Shown here: positions 36,573 through 46,173 of the stretch, piece by piece | Position numbering within the stretch: the first letter of the stretch is position 1 | Layout: every line of letters begins with the position of its first letter | Assembly (NCBI GenBank): GCA_903847205.1 | Contig: CAINDA010000059.1 | Location: 1-64,000 of the forward strand | DNA length: 64,000 nt | From: an uncultured Bacteroidota bacterium | GTDB taxonomy: Bacteria > Bacteroidota > Bacteroidia > 2-12-FULL-35-15 | Direction of reading: 5' to 3' | Translations under genes and position numbers: made by a program | The notes under the pieces: model-generated | Told to the model about the DNA's origin: nothing | The model's input: the letters and a program-made list of their open reading frames with translations, nothing else | The model's database searches: none

Positions 36573-39308
36573 ATGAATAAATATTTAACTCTCCTTTTTT
36601 TATTTATTGCCTTAAATGCTTTTTCACAAAGCATAACTATTGGCGGCAATGTGCAAGACACGGCCGCTAAAGCTCCTTTGCAGTATGCCGTTGCAACAGT
36701 TTTAAAACTCGATGACTCATTACTCGTTTCCTTCGCAAGAGCAGATGCAAAAGGATTTTTCTCAATGAAAAACATCCCAATGGGAAACTACCAGGTAATT
36801 ATTTCTCACCCGAAGTTCGGCGATTTATCATTTTATGTTTTTGGAAGTCCGGCTAATTTCGCTTTTGATTTCGGAAAAATTATACTGCCGCCAAAAAGTC
36901 ATACCCTGAATGAAATCGTTATTTACGCTTACAAAGACCCTGTTTATTATAAAGGCGATACGATGATTTATACTGCTGACTCGTTTAAAGTGAAACCCAA
37001 TGCAACAGTTGAAGACCTATTGAAAAAACTCCCGGGAATAAAGGTTGACAAGGACGGCAAAATAACAGCGCAGGGAACAAAAGTTGACCAGGTTCTCGTT
37101 GACGGCGATGAATTTTTCGGAACCGACCCTACAATGGCTACAAAAAACTTAAATGCTAATACGGTTGAATCTGTTCAGGTTTATGACAAAAAAAATGAAA
37201 ACCCATCCGACAACGGCAGTGATGAGACAATTAAAGTTATGAATTTGAAATTGAAAGAAGATTCAAAGAAGGGTTACTTTGGGAAAACCTCAGGCGCTGG
37301 TGATTTTCAAAAATTTTATGAAGGAGAGCTGCTGCTTAATAAATTCAGAAAAAAACAAAAAATATCCGTTTTTTCTCTTGGCAGCAATACGCCTAACTCC
37401 GGCTTTGGCTGGGGTGACGCATACAAATACGGGTTAGATAATGAAACTCCGCAATGGACACAAGATGATAATGGAACTTGGAATCCTCCACCAGGCGGTC
37501 AAGGTCCCGGAATCCCGCAAACATTTAAGTCGGGCATTTACTATACTGACAAGATCAGCAAAAACACAAAACTTGGATTTAATTATACGTATAACAACAA
37601 TCAGCTGAAATCAAATACAAGCACCCGCTCCCAGTATTTTCAGTCAGATACGAGCTATACAACAACGAACACTAGTGAGTCTCAGCAAAAAAATGAAGGA
37701 CATAATATAAATTTCTCAATTGATCAGACAATTGATTCATTAACAGAATTAACAATTCTGCCTAAGCTTAACTTTAATACCAGAAGTCAGCAGACTTTTG
37801 ATGTTACAGATTTTATTGCAAAAAATGATACGATGACCCGAAAAACAAATGTTGAAAATATTAATACAACAAAGGCCTATGATGTAAATACGAATTTCCG
37901 GCTTTCCAGAAGGTTCAAAAAGAAAGACCGGCTGCTGATTGCAACCTATGATTATGCTGCAAACGGCAGCGAAAGCAGCGGAATACTTAAATCATCCAAT
38001 GTGTTTTATAATGGACTGCCACTAAACGACTCAATCAACCAAAAGAAGCAGAATTCAATAACCAACCAGTCGCAGACAGCTTCGGTTGTATATACTGAAC
38101 CTATTACAAAAAAAATAAAATTAGAATTTGCTTACGATTTTTTCTATAACCTCGGACTGCAGGATAAAAAAACATTGAATTTTTCTAACGGAGATTATAC
38201 CGTAGAAAATAATCTGCTCACAAATAATTTTGAGAACAAACGCTTTACTAACCGCTTAGGAGCTAAATTTATTTATGAAGTAAAAAAACAACGCCTGACT
38301 ATGGGAACCCGTGCCCGGCAGATATTAGTAAGCAATACCAATTTATTAACGAATGAGCGGATTACTCAAAAGACCAATAATGTACTGCCCTATTTAAGTT
38401 ACATGTATAAATTCAGCGATAATAAACGGTTCAATATGGGATATGCAACAAGCTCTGTGCAGCCAACTATAAATCAGCTGCAGCCCATACCTGACAATAC
38501 AAACCCCAACCAGATAAAAATCGGCAACCCCAATTTAATTCCAACTTTTCAGAACAATTTCAACATGTCCTTTAATTCTTATAAAGCTATTACAGGCAAG
38601 TATATTTGGGCAAGTATGAATTTTAATACTATCAATAATGCAATTGTTAATTCAATTGTATATGACAGTATAGGGCGTGGAATTTCACAAGCTGTGAATG
38701 TAAACGGCAATTACAATGGCCGTGCCGGCATTAGCGGCGGAATTCCATTTTTTTCCAAAGTACTTCAACTTGACCCTGATCTAAATTTTAATTATACCAG
38801 CTATTCTAACTTTATCAACAAACAAAAAAACACAACTAAAAATGCTTCTACTGACGCAGGTTTAGATATTGTAATTACTTTAGATACTCTGGACTTCCGG
38901 GTCGGCGGAAGTTATACTTATAATAACCCTTCAACTACTTTAAATCCCCAAAGCAGCAAACCATACTCCACACAGGTCTATAATGCATCCACCGGCATTA
39001 AACTTCCAAAAAAATTCAGACTTGAAAGTGATGTTGTATATACCATTAACAGCAGGCGCACGGCGGGTTTTAATATCAGTTACTTTTTATGGAATGCCTC
39101 TTTAAGCAAAACTTTTTTTAAGAGTGAGGCTCTTATTGTTTCAATTTTGGCTTATGATATTTTAAATCAAAACATCAACACTAACCGAAGTGTTCAGGAC
39201 AATATTATTATAGATACTAAAACAAATATTATTTCACGTTACATTTTATTAAAAGCGGTTTATAAATTTAACAGCAATAAAACCAAAGAAGATGAAGAGG
39301 ACTTTTAA
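36573..39308 (+). CDS. TonB-dependent outer-membrane receptor (GLPGLI-associated type)
   Basis: A 911-residue protein; the ATG at 36573 puts a normal signal peptide (MNKYLTLLFLFIALNAFSQ) at the front. Residues about 25-110 form a carboxypeptidase-regulatory-like domain ('TIGGNVQDTAAKAPLQYAVA'). The plug domain follows, with 'ATVEDLLKKLPGIKVDKDG' and 'QVLVDGDEFFGTDPTMATKN', and about 650 residues of Asn/Thr-rich beta-barrel strands complete it. The ligand is unknown. This subtype is regularly followed by a GLPGLI gene, as here, with a 17-bp overlap. Confidence 0.9.
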   Translation: MNKYLTLLFLFIALNAFSQSITIGGNVQDTAAKAPLQYAVATVLKLDDSLLVSFARADAKGFFSMKNIPMGNYQVIISHPKFGDLSFYVFGSPANFAFDFGKIILPPKSHTLNEIVIYAYKDPVYYKGDTMIYTADSFKVKPNATVEDLLKKLPGIKVDKDGKITAQGTKVDQVLVDGDEFFGTDPTMATKNLNANTVESVQVYDKKNENPSDNGSDETIKVMNLKLKEDSKKGYFGKTSGAGDFQKFYEGELLLNKFRKKQKISVFSLGSNTPNSGFGWGDAYKYGLDNETPQWTQDDNGTWNPPPGGQGPGIPQTFKSGIYYTDKISKNTKLGFNYTYNNNQLKSNTSTRSQYFQSDTSYTTTNTSESQQKNEGHNINFSIDQTIDSLTELTILPKLNFNTRSQQTFDVTDFIAKNDTMTRKTNVENINTTKAYDVNTNFRLSRRFKKKDRLLIATYDYAANGSESSGILKSSNVFYNGLPLNDSINQKKQNSITNQSQTASVVYTEPITKKIKLEFAYDFFYNLGLQDKKTLNFSNGDYTVENNLLTNNFENKRFTNRLGAKFIYEVKKQRLTMGTRARQILVSNTNLLTNERITQKTNNVLPYLSYMYKFSDNKRFNMGYATSSVQPTINQLQPIPDNTNPNQIKIGNPNLIPTFQNNFNMSFNSYKAITGKYIWASMNFNTINNAIVNSIVYDSIGRGISQAVNVNGNYNGRAGISGGIPFFSKVLQLDPDLNFNYTSYSNFINKQKNTTKNASTDAGLDIVITLDTLDFRVGGSYTYNNPSTTLNPQSSKPYSTQVYNASTGIKLPKKFRLESDVVYTINSRRTAGFNISYFLWNASLSKTFFKSEALIVSILAYDILNQNINTNRSVQDNIIIDTKTNIISRYILLKAVYKFNSNKTKEDEEDF

Positions 39309-40029
39309 AAATTATTTACTCCTTGGTGTTTTATGTTTTAATCTATTAGGCGCTGAAGCTCAAATTACTTCAGGCAAAATAGTGTATGAGCGCAAAACCA
39401 ATCTTTATAAAAAGTTTAAGAATGATAAATATGAAGATGTAAAAGATTGGCTGAAAGAAGAAGATAAAAACAAAACAGATTTTTTTGAGCTCTATTTTAA
39501 CGACAGTATGTCGATCTTTAAGCCTCAGGACAGTGACCTTAAAGAGGATATGAGCTGGGCAACCAGCAAAAATACGGTGTATCAAAATTTCAATAAAAAC
39601 AAACGCCTGAGCATTAAAAAAATATGGGGAGAAGAATTATATGTTGAGGATACCTTATATAACCGCAAATGGAAAATTACTGAAAACAAAAGAACCATCT
39701 GCGGATACAACTGCAGGAAAGCAATCTGGAAAGCCAACGATACAACAAAAATTTATGTATGGTACTCTGATGAAATAATACCCAATACAGGCCCTGAAAG
39801 TTTTTACGGCCTGCCGGGAGCCATACTGGGTGTAGCTACTGAAGACGGCGGTGTAATTTATTTTGCAAAAAGTGTTGAAATTACCAAACCTGCCTTAACG
39901 CTGCTTACACCAAAAAAAGGAAAAAATAAAATTTTTACTGCTGAAGAATTAAAAGCAAAACTTAAAAAGGATTTTGGAAAATATCCCTGGGGAAAAGAAA
40001 TGATAAATGAAAATTTCGGACTTTGGTAA
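39292..40029 (+). CDS. GLPGLI family protein
   Basis: A 245-residue secreted protein with a signal peptide ending near 'LGAEAQ' (about residue 24). The family hallmark is 'FYGLPGAILGVATEDGG' (about residues 172-188). Other family marks are 'ITSGKIVYERKTNLYKK' near the start and 'RTICGYNCRKAIWK'. GLPGLI proteins pair with TonB receptors and may act at the outer membrane, but their role is not established. Start codon ATG 39292 lies inside the receptor gene. Confidence 0.9.
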   Translation: MKRTFKNYLLLGVLCFNLLGAEAQITSGKIVYERKTNLYKKFKNDKYEDVKDWLKEEDKNKTDFFELYFNDSMSIFKPQDSDLKEDMSWATSKNTVYQNFNKNKRLSIKKIWGEELYVEDTLYNRKWKITENKRTICGYNCRKAIWKANDTTKIYVWYSDEIIPNTGPESFYGLPGAILGVATEDGGVIYFAKSVEITKPALTLLTPKKGKNKIFTAEELKAKLKKDFGKYPWGKEMINENFGLW

Positions 40030-40065
40030 AATTTTACTTCGTAAAACCCTTCAGCAACAAATGAA

Positions 40066-41115
40066 TTAAAGACTAAGTCCTATCACCAGCATATCATCAA
40101 TCTGCCCCTTATCTCCTTTCCACTCAATAATCACTTTTTCTAATTTCTGGCGCTGCTCCTGCATCGGCAGCTTATGAATTGCAGTGAGAAGATCTCTAAA
40201 CGGCTGATAGAAAAATTTATCATTATTGGATCCGCCTTTCTGATCCGCAAAGCCATCTGAAAAAACATATAAATAATCTCCCTTTTCGAGTTTTATTTTG
40301 TGATTGGTAAATAGAAGTGATTTGGATAATGAAATCCCAATTGACCTCCGGTCAGCCTTTGTTTCATTCAAAATGCCATCTCTGATAAGATATAAGGAAT
40401 TATGCGCTCCTGCGTATTCGAGAGTGTAATTTTGATAGTCAACCATACACAGCGCTATATCCATTCCATCCTTAACAGATGCAAGTTCATTGGTCTGCTT
40501 TAACGACTTTATTACTAATTTACTTAATTCATCCAGTATCAATGCCGGCTGGTAAATATGATTTTCTTTTACCACCTGCTCCAGCAGATGATAGCCCATG
40601 ATACTCATAAAAGCCCCCGGAACGCCATGACCTGTACAATCAACAGCAGCAAATAATATCTGATGTTCATTTACACGGTGTACCCAGAAAAAATCACCGC
40701 TCACAATATTTTTAGGTTTAAAAAAAATAAAAGAATCAGGAAGAAGGCTGTTCACCATTTCATAGGAAGGAAGTATGGCCTGTTGAATTTTTTTTGCATA
40801 ATGAACACTGTCAATTATTTCTTTATGGCGGTATTCAACCTGCGCCTTTAATTGTTCTATTCTTTCCTTTTCATGGTGTATAGCAGTGCTTTGCTCCCAA
40901 AGCATTTTTACTTTTTCTTCATTTTCTTTTTTTTGAATTTCAAGTTGTAATTTCTCCTTCATAATTTCATCCAGCTGCAGCTCAATTTTCTTTTTTTCTT
41001 TATAAACCGTTTCAGACATGTTCCACATCTGCTTGTTCTTTTCTTCAAGCTCCTGCTTGAGAAGATCAAGTTTTTGTTTTTCAATTGCTAATTGTTCCGG
41101 GCTGATGTTTTCCAT
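40066..41115 (-). CDS. SpoIIE/PP2C-type serine phosphatase with N-terminal coiled coil
   Basis: A 349-residue protein. Residues 1-100 are a strongly charged coiled coil. The SpoIIE (PP2C-like) domain spans about 110-349 with the metal-binding 'IVSGDFFWVH', 'FAAVDCTGHGVPGAFMSIMG', 'GMDIALC' and the terminal 'KGDKGQIDDMLVIGL', whose 'DD' pair binds metal. Bacteroidota use such phosphatases in partner-switching or two-component-like signalling. There is no PAS, GAF or receiver domain and no anti-sigma partner nearby, so the signal is unknown. Confidence 0.88.
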   Translation of the reverse strand: MENISPEQLAIEKQKLDLLKQELEEKNKQMWNMSETVYKEKKKIELQLDEIMKEKLQLEIQKKENEEKVKMLWEQSTAIHHEKERIEQLKAQVEYRHKEIIDSVHYAKKIQQAILPSYEMVNSLLPDSFIFFKPKNIVSGDFFWVHRVNEHQILFAAVDCTGHGVPGAFMSIMGYHLLEQVVKENHIYQPALILDELSKLVIKSLKQTNELASVKDGMDIALCMVDYQNYTLEYAGAHNSLYLIRDGILNETKADRRSIGISLSKSLLFTNHKIKLEKGDYLYVFSDGFADQKGGSNNDKFFYQPFRDLLTAIHKLPMQEQRQKLEKVIIEWKGDKGQIDDMLVIGLSL

Positions 41116-41119
41116 AAAG

Positions 41120-41127
41120 CAAAAATA
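41120..41127 (-). promoter_or_regulatory. -7-like element directly before the SpoIIE gene
   Basis: Top-strand CAAAAATA reads TATTTTTG on the coding strand and ends only 4 bp before the ATG. If used, it would give a leaderless or near-leaderless transcript. There is no -33 TTG at normal spacing, so support is weak. Confidence 0.25.
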
Positions 41128-41226
41128 ACCTATTTATAAACTATTTTAAAAATTAAAATTCCGAGGCAATAATAACCGGTATATTTTCAGAATGATTTGA
41201 GCCGCTTAATTAAAACAATTTATAAT

Positions 41227-42519
41227 TTAATTACTTTTCTGTACCACCAGCTGCACAGTATATCTGCTCTTTACTTCAAGCAAAACTTTTTTATCAATAG
41301 TTACTCGGCCAATGGTGGCCTGGTCATAATACCGAATAGTTATCAATTCCAAATTTTCATTATACAAAACTCGATATTCCTTTTGAAGTGTTTTTATCAA
41401 TTCCGGTAATTTACCGGGGTCATTATCAATACAGACAGAAAAGCTGATTGCGGAGTTCTGCATCATGTTTATTTTTACATGCTGCTGGGCAAATAATTTA
41501 AAAATACTGCTGAAGTTTTCTTCTGCAATAAATGAAAAATCTTTTGGTGAAATAGAAAGCAGCACCTGGTTAATCTTGAAAATAAAACAGGGGACTGGCA
41601 GCGGCGACTGGTCTTCATTGATAACAGTCCCAATTTCTTCAGGATTCAAAAATGATTTCACATACAGCGGAATTTTTTTATTCTGCAGAGGTTTAATTGT
41701 TTTGGGATGAATAACCGTTGCACCGTAATAAGCCAATTCTATTGCATCCTGGTAGGAGAGCTGTTCAATTTTTTTTGTTTCATCAAACCATTTTGGATCG
41801 GCATTTAATATTCCCGGCACATCTTTCCAGATAGTTACACTTTCTGCATTGGCAGCAAATGCAAGTATTGCAGCGGTATAGTCAGAACCTTCGCGCCCCA
41901 GCGTTGTTGTAAAATTTTCTGATGTGCCGCCTATAAAACCCTGTGTAACCACAATAGCTCCCTCTTCTGAGGCAAAGACCGGAGAAAGGTGTTTTTTCAC
42001 CAAGCTCTCCGTCAGTTCCAAATCAACCTTTCCTTCACGAAACGTATTATCTGTTTGAATAAAATCACGCACATCTCTCCATTTGCATGGGATTCCGGCT
42101 TCATTCAAGTATGCATTTACAATTTTTGTAGAAACAATTTCGCCGATGCTTACAATCTGATCATACTCGTGATCATAGCTGTGGGCAGGCGCCTCTTCAA
42201 CTGCCCAGTCTAATTCAACAAAGGAGTTATTAATTTCATTATAAATAGGATGGCTTTTATCCGGAAATAATTCTTCAATAATATCAAAATGATATTTTTT
42301 TATTTCATTCAAAATTGCGATGGCTTCCGGCTTTTCAGCTTCTTTGTTATCAGAATAAAAAAAAGCATTTGTTAACCGCTCCAAAGCATTTGTAGTTTTA
42401 CCCATTGCAGAAATCACCACAATTATATTTTCTTTTGGATACTTTTTTAAAATAGCCGCAGCATTTTTTACAGCCCCAGCATCTTTTACCGATGCCCCGC
42501 CGAATTTGAATACTTTCAT
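41227..42519 (-). CDS. Aspartate kinase (monofunctional)
   Basis: A 430-residue enzyme that phosphorylates aspartate, the first step towards lysine, threonine and methionine. The kinase domain shows 'MKVFKFGGASVKDAGAVK', 'TTLGREGSDYTAAILAFA' and 'DVPGILNADP'. The C-terminal 130 or so residues form the ACT-type regulatory region ('VLLSISPKDFSFIAEENF' onwards). The length and arrangement fit a monofunctional aspartokinase and exclude a fused homoserine dehydrogenase. No other lysine or threonine gene is nearby. Confidence 0.93.
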   Translation of the reverse strand: MKVFKFGGASVKDAGAVKNAAAILKKYPKENIIVVISAMGKTTNALERLTNAFFYSDNKEAEKPEAIAILNEIKKYHFDIIEELFPDKSHPIYNEINNSFVELDWAVEEAPAHSYDHEYDQIVSIGEIVSTKIVNAYLNEAGIPCKWRDVRDFIQTDNTFREGKVDLELTESLVKKHLSPVFASEEGAIVVTQGFIGGTSENFTTTLGREGSDYTAAILAFAANAESVTIWKDVPGILNADPKWFDETKKIEQLSYQDAIELAYYGATVIHPKTIKPLQNKKIPLYVKSFLNPEEIGTVINEDQSPLPVPCFIFKINQVLLSISPKDFSFIAEENFSSIFKLFAQQHVKINMMQNSAISFSVCIDNDPGKLPELIKTLQKEYRVLYNENLELITIRYYDQATIGRVTIDKKVLLEVKSRYTVQLVVQKSN

Positions 42520-42614
42520 TTTAAACTTCGTTTTTTACAATTATTCCTTTTTGCACTGCTGATTGTTGTTTGCTGCCAGTTCCCAATTGCCTGTTGCTCT
42601 TTGCCTATTGGCTT

Positions 42615-43097
42615 TTACCTATTTCCTATCCCCCACCCTGCCATCTGCTCCTTAGTTAATTTACAGTTAATCCATTCTGAGTCAAAGCCCGCATTTATTT
42701 TTTCATAAAATTTTATTGCCAGGTCATTCCATTCCAGAACCTGCCATTCTAATCTTGCAGCGTTCAATTCTTTTGATACATTCACAACGGCATCAAATAG
42801 CTGTCTGCCGATGCCGCATTTACGAAACTGTTCTGTAACAATAATATCTTCAAGGAAAACACATTTCCCTTTCCAGGTTGAATATTTAATATAATAGAGT
42901 GATATACCGACAATTTTATCCGCTGCTTCCGCGATAAAAAAATTAAAAATCGGATTGCTGCCGAATCCATCCTGCTCCATTTCTTCAATGGTAACAGTTA
43001 CTTCATCAGGCGCCTTTTCATACAATGCCAGTTCTTTGATTAATTCTAGTGCCTCCGGCAGGTCTGACTTAATACCTTTTCTAATGATAACATTCAT
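42615..43097 (-). CDS. GNAT N-acetyltransferase (SSAT/diamine acetyltransferase-like)
   Basis: A 160-residue GNAT fold protein. Motif A is 'DIIVTEQFRKCGIGRQLFDA' with the acetyl-CoA pyrophosphate loop R-x-x-G-I-G. The start 'IIRKGIKSDLPEALELIKEL' and the end 'LEWNDLAIKFYEKINAGFDSE' are typical of the SSAT/diamine acetyltransferase branch. The amine substrate is not certain. It precedes aspartate kinase on the same strand with a 95-bp gap. Confidence 0.87.
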   Translation of the reverse strand: MNVIIRKGIKSDLPEALELIKELALYEKAPDEVTVTIEEMEQDGFGSNPIFNFFIAEAADKIVGISLYYIKYSTWKGKCVFLEDIIVTEQFRKCGIGRQLFDAVVNVSKELNAARLEWQVLEWNDLAIKFYEKINAGFDSEWINCKLTKEQMAGWGIGNR

Positions 43098-43128
43098 AAA
43101 AAATTAAAATTTATCAGCTTAACCGGCA

Positions 43129-43160
43129 CAAAATTAAAATTAAAATCCGCTCCTGACCAA
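43129..43160 (-). promoter_or_regulatory. Promoter of the GNAT gene
   Basis: On the coding strand TTG (top-strand CAA at 43158-43160) is 21 bp from TAATTTTG (top-strand CAAAATTA at 43129-43136). Both match the Bacteroidota consensus, and transcription would start about 25 nt before the ATG at 43097. Confidence 0.55.
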
Positions 43161-43274
43161 GGCCCAGATACTCACAAAGATATTTATTTCTTTGATTGAA
43201 AAGAGCGGGAAATTATTGATTTCATTATCCAAAAATATTTGCGATATTTGTGTAAATACAAAATAAATAAAACA

Positions 43275-44300
43275 ATGAGCAAGGTAAAAACATTAGGGCA
43301 GTTTATTATTGAAAAACAAGCCGATTTCCCTTTTTCTAAAGGAGAATTATCAAGGCTTTTACGTGACATAGGCATTGCATCAAAAATTGTGAACCGGGAA
43401 GTAAATAAAGCCGGACTGGCTGATATTTTAGGGGATGCGGGAGAAATAAATATTCAGGGCGAGAACGTTAAAAAATTAGATGTATTTGCAAATGAACAGT
43501 TTATTGCGGCATTAAGCGTAGGCGGAGAATGCTGTGCTATCGCTTCTGAAGAAAACGAAGAGCTCATTATTATTAATAATGAAATGTCGAAAAATGCAAA
43601 GTATGTTGTGGCGATGGATCCTTTAGACGGTTCTTCTAATATTGATGTAAATGTTTCTGTCGGCACAATTTTTTCTATCTACCGCAGAACCTCGCTTACT
43701 GGACCGGGCACCAACGAAGATTTTTTTCAAAGAGGCACCGAGCAGGTAGCCGCCGGATATGTAATTTACGGATCTTCCTGCATGCTGGTTTATACAACAG
43801 GCAAGGGAGTTAACGGCTTTACTTTAGACCCGTCTATAGGCGAATTTTGTTTATCGCATCCCGATATGCAGACCCCGAAAATTGCACAGACCTATTCAAT
43901 TAACGAAGGCAATTATGTGCATTTCCCCGATGGCGTTAAAAAATATCTCAAATACTGCCAGGAAGAAGACAACAAAACAAACCGTCCTTATTCATCCCGC
44001 TATATCGGTTCGGGTGTTGCAGATATTCACCGCAATCTGATTAAAGGCGGTATTTACATTTATCCTATAACATCTAAATCACCGAAAGGTAAACTGCGTC
44101 TGCTTTATGAATGCAATCCCTTGGCATTTATCATAGAACAGGCTGGAGGAAAGGCAACAGACGGCTTCAACAGAATTATGGAGTTAGATATTAATGAACT
44201 GCATCAGCGGACTCCTTTGTTTATCGGTTCTGCTGATATGGTGGATATGGCTGGGTCTTTTATGTTAAAATATTCTTCCCTGGAGGCTCTCGTAAAATAA
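43275..44300 (+). CDS. fbp: Fructose-1,6-bisphosphatase, class I
   Basis: A 341-residue enzyme that hydrolyses fructose 1,6-bisphosphate to fructose 6-phosphate in gluconeogenesis. The metal site '[18 protein letters not shown]' lies at about 113-130, and '[19 protein letters not shown]' and '[20 protein letters not shown]' form the sugar-phosphate site. I chose the ATG at 43275 ('[15 protein letters not shown]'), since a longer frame adds 12 residues not seen in the family. It is transcribed alone. Confidence 0.96.
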   Translation: MSKVKTLGQFIIEKQADFPFSKGELSRLLRDIGIASKIVNREVNKAGLADILGDAGEINIQGENVKKLDVFANEQFIAALSVGGECCAIASEENEELIIINNEMSKNAKYVVAMDPLDGSSNIDVNVSVGTIFSIYRRTSLTGPGTNEDFFQRGTEQVAAGYVIYGSSCMLVYTTGKGVNGFTLDPSIGEFCLSHPDMQTPKIAQTYSINEGNYVHFPDGVKKYLKYCQEEDNKTNRPYSSRYIGSGVADIHRNLIKGGIYIYPITSKSPKGKLRLLYECNPLAFIIEQAGGKATDGFNRIMELDINELHQRTPLFIGSADMVDMAGSFMLKYSSLEALVK

Positions 44301-44324
44301 TAAATACCAGGCAAAAAATTATTG

Positions 44325-44428
44325 TCAGCACCCTGCCAGGGCTTTAAGCTCTGTCAGGGGTTTATTTAGATATTTAAACCCTGTTTTCGTCACCTCTAAA
44401 GTGGTTCGAAACCCTGTCAGAGAGCATC
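44325..44428. repeat. Interspersed CCCTGTCAG palindrome cluster
   Basis: ACCCTGCCAGGG (44330-44341), GCTCTGTCAGGGGTTT (about 44348-44363), AAACCCTG (44375-44382) and AAACCCTGTCAGAGAGC (about 44410-44426) are direct and inverted versions of one word. Elements built from AACCCTGNCAGGGTT occur between genes in many Bacteroidota. They fill the gap between fbp and the broken gene that follows. Confidence 0.6.
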
Positions 44429-44436
44429 ATGTAAAA

Positions 44437-44800
44437 ATGGTGAAGTATTTAACTGTGATTTTAATCTTCCTTATCTTCTTTCTTTTCCCGAAAGCCTTTC
44501 AAGCAAAGTTCATTTGTAATAAATAAAAAATTTAATAGCGGGTCCGACACTTTAGTGCTCGAAGGTAAATACAGCGAAAAAAATGTTTATTTAATAAATC
44601 CGACTGATGGACAGGCTATGTGCGCGTTTCATAAAATTTTTGTTAATGGCAAAACACCTAAATGCCCGGAAAAATATGGGACAGCATTCCAGGTTTATCT
44701 CGACTCTTGTAATCTGTCTCTGGGCAATAAGGTGAGAATACAAATTCTATATGAAAAAGGTCAGAGGCCTAAAACTTTAAATCCAGAAGTCATGAAGTAA
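44437..44800 (+). pseudogene. Secreted protein gene split by an apparent frameshift
   Basis: An ATG at 44437 opens with a strong signal peptide (MVKYLTVILIFLIFFLFPKA) but meets a stop at 44524-44526 after 29 codons. In the next frame an uninterrupted stretch running to 44800 reads 'VINKKFNSGSDTLVLEGKYS', 'EKNVYLINPTDGQAMCAFH', 'SLGNKVRIQILYEKGQRPK'. Such 'VLEGKY-x-x-KN-x-Y-x-x-NP' domains are normally secreted in Bacteroidota. One extra or missing base between about 44480 and 44525, for example at TCTTTTCCCG, would join both parts into one protein of about 120 residues. It may be a real pseudogene, a sequencing error or, less likely, programmed frameshifting. A GTG at 44555 alone would yield an 81-residue protein without signal. 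Confidence 0.6.
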
Positions 44801-44818
44801 ATATTGGAATGATTTGTT

Positions 44819-45826
44819 CTAATTTATTATCCCTGCCTTTTTCACTTTCACATCAAAATGATCAACATAGCCGAATTTTAAATGCTGGTAATCGGGTTTG
44901 TCCAAACTGTTCAGCGAGCCCCGCCAATCACCCATCCAATCATCTCTTGAAAGATAATCATGATCGAAAACACCAAAACCTATGCTGTCGTTTTGATAAT
45001 AGTGATATAAATTAAAAGTATCGAGCGCCGTGTACCTGTCGGTTGAAGGCTCAAAAGGCGTTTGAACATACCACGTATATGCCGGATAGGATATTGTCCA
45101 GTAAATATCAGGATAACTGCTGTTCCAAAGAGTGTTGTCCATTGAAGCCGGCGAAAAAGTAGAATCATTTTTTAAAACCAGCCCTTCCCCGTAAACAATG
45201 CTTTTATAAATTGCAGGCATATTTATTTCGAACCTAAACCGAGCAGTTAACAATGGTTTGATCTCATAGAGGCGGATGTAATGACCCAGACTGTCTCTTC
45301 GGGAAACACTTTCATTATTGGTAAATACCGTTTGTGAAACAGATAGTTCAATTGTCTGCTTCCCTCTTTTTAAGGAATGAAAGGCATAGAACGGAATCTG
45401 AAAACTCAGATCTTTCGAGTTCTTCAGGTTTATCGTATCGGATAATAAATGAAGGGTTCCGGCTCTTATTGACGTATCCTTAAAGTAGCGGAATGTGTTT
45501 TGATAAGTTTTATAATCAGATTTAATGATTTTATTATCGCTGTAAAAATCAAAATTAAAAGCTGTTTTACAAAGAGTATCCTTGTATTTTTGATTAATCG
45601 GGAATGGAAGGTCTTTAAATCCGTCGATGTAAATTCTGAGATTTAAAAAATTGCCCAGAGAATCAATGGAAACTGAAAACTTTTTCTCATTAAAATATGC
45701 TGATTTTTCTTTAATGGTATAGGCTACCGGCATAGGCCCTCTTCTTTCACTGAATGGATTGTACAGACAGCCATTAAATAAAACTGTGCAGAATAACAGC
45801 CAGCAAAAAACGCTTTTTGATTTCAT
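44819..45826 (-). CDS. Uncharacterised lipoprotein
   Basis: A 335-residue protein; the ATG at 45824-45826 gives a standard lipoprotein signal with lipobox 'LFNGC', and a longer frame adds only non-signal residues. The mature protein is rich in aromatic and charged residues, with many predicted strands ('FNFDFYSDNKIIKSDYKT', 'IELSVSQTVFTNNESVSR', 'YPDIYWTISYPAYTWYV'). I do not recognise a family. It ends 18 bp from the end of the frameshifted gene on the other strand, so the two converge. Confidence 0.75.
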   Translation of the reverse strand: MKSKSVFCWLLFCTVLFNGCLYNPFSERRGPMPVAYTIKEKSAYFNEKKFSVSIDSLGNFLNLRIYIDGFKDLPFPINQKYKDTLCKTAFNFDFYSDNKIIKSDYKTYQNTFRYFKDTSIRAGTLHLLSDTINLKNSKDLSFQIPFYAFHSLKRGKQTIELSVSQTVFTNNESVSRRDSLGHYIRLYEIKPLLTARFRFEINMPAIYKSIVYGEGLVLKNDSTFSPASMDNTLWNSSYPDIYWTISYPAYTWYVQTPFEPSTDRYTALDTFNLYHYYQNDSIGFGVFDHDYLSRDDWMGDWRGSLNSLDKPDYQHLKFGYVDHFDVKVKKAGIIN

Positions 45827-45841
45827 GTTTTGTATTCTATA

Positions 45842-45849
45842 CAAATATA
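45842..45849 (-). promoter_or_regulatory. -7 element for the lipoprotein gene
   Basis: Top-strand CAAATATA is TATATTTG on the coding strand, 15 bp upstream of the ATG at 45826. The expected -33 TTG is not clear. Confidence 0.4.
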
Positions 45850-46152
45850 TTAATAAAAAGAAGTTTACGAAACCAGCTTCCATCCCGGCATTGAAAACAC
45901 TATTGATAAAGGTTTTTACTCTGAAAGTATCATTAAAACAATGTTAATTCGCCAAAACAAAATTATAAAACAGCGGTGTTCTTTTAAATTTAAGGCTTTA
46001 CACAGGCCTGTGTTAATAAAATCAAAAACTTTATGCCTCCAATTCCGTATCCATATCGCGATTGAGATATGCTTTAAAAACGCAGCGTGCATCCTGCCCG
46101 AAAAACGCCCCGAATAAAGACATTGTAAATAAAAACTGCTATTAATTTTTGA
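45850..46152. other. Intergenic region with a 14-bp perfect palindrome
   Basis: About 300 bases between divergent genes without a plausible ORF. ACACAGGCCTGTGT at 46000-46013 is a perfect palindrome and a possible protein-binding site. The rest is featureless AT-rich sequence, apart from a short GC-richer patch near 46081-46120. Confidence 0.4.
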
Positions 46153-46160
46153 TACTTTTG
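46153..46160 (+). promoter_or_regulatory. -7 element for the PKD giant
   Basis: TACTTTTG matches TAnnTTTG and ends 13 bp before the ATG at 46174, implying a very short leader. The nearest TTG upstream (46123-46125) is 27 bp away, longer than usual. Confidence 0.4.
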
Positions 46161-46173
46161 ACTGAATTATTTT

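Noticed and set aside
46000-46013. Palindrome ACACAGGCCTGTGT as an NrdR box or similar known operator
   Set aside because: NrdR boxes are ACACwATATATwGTGT-like, and this lies far from the nrd genes. It was kept only as an unassigned palindrome.
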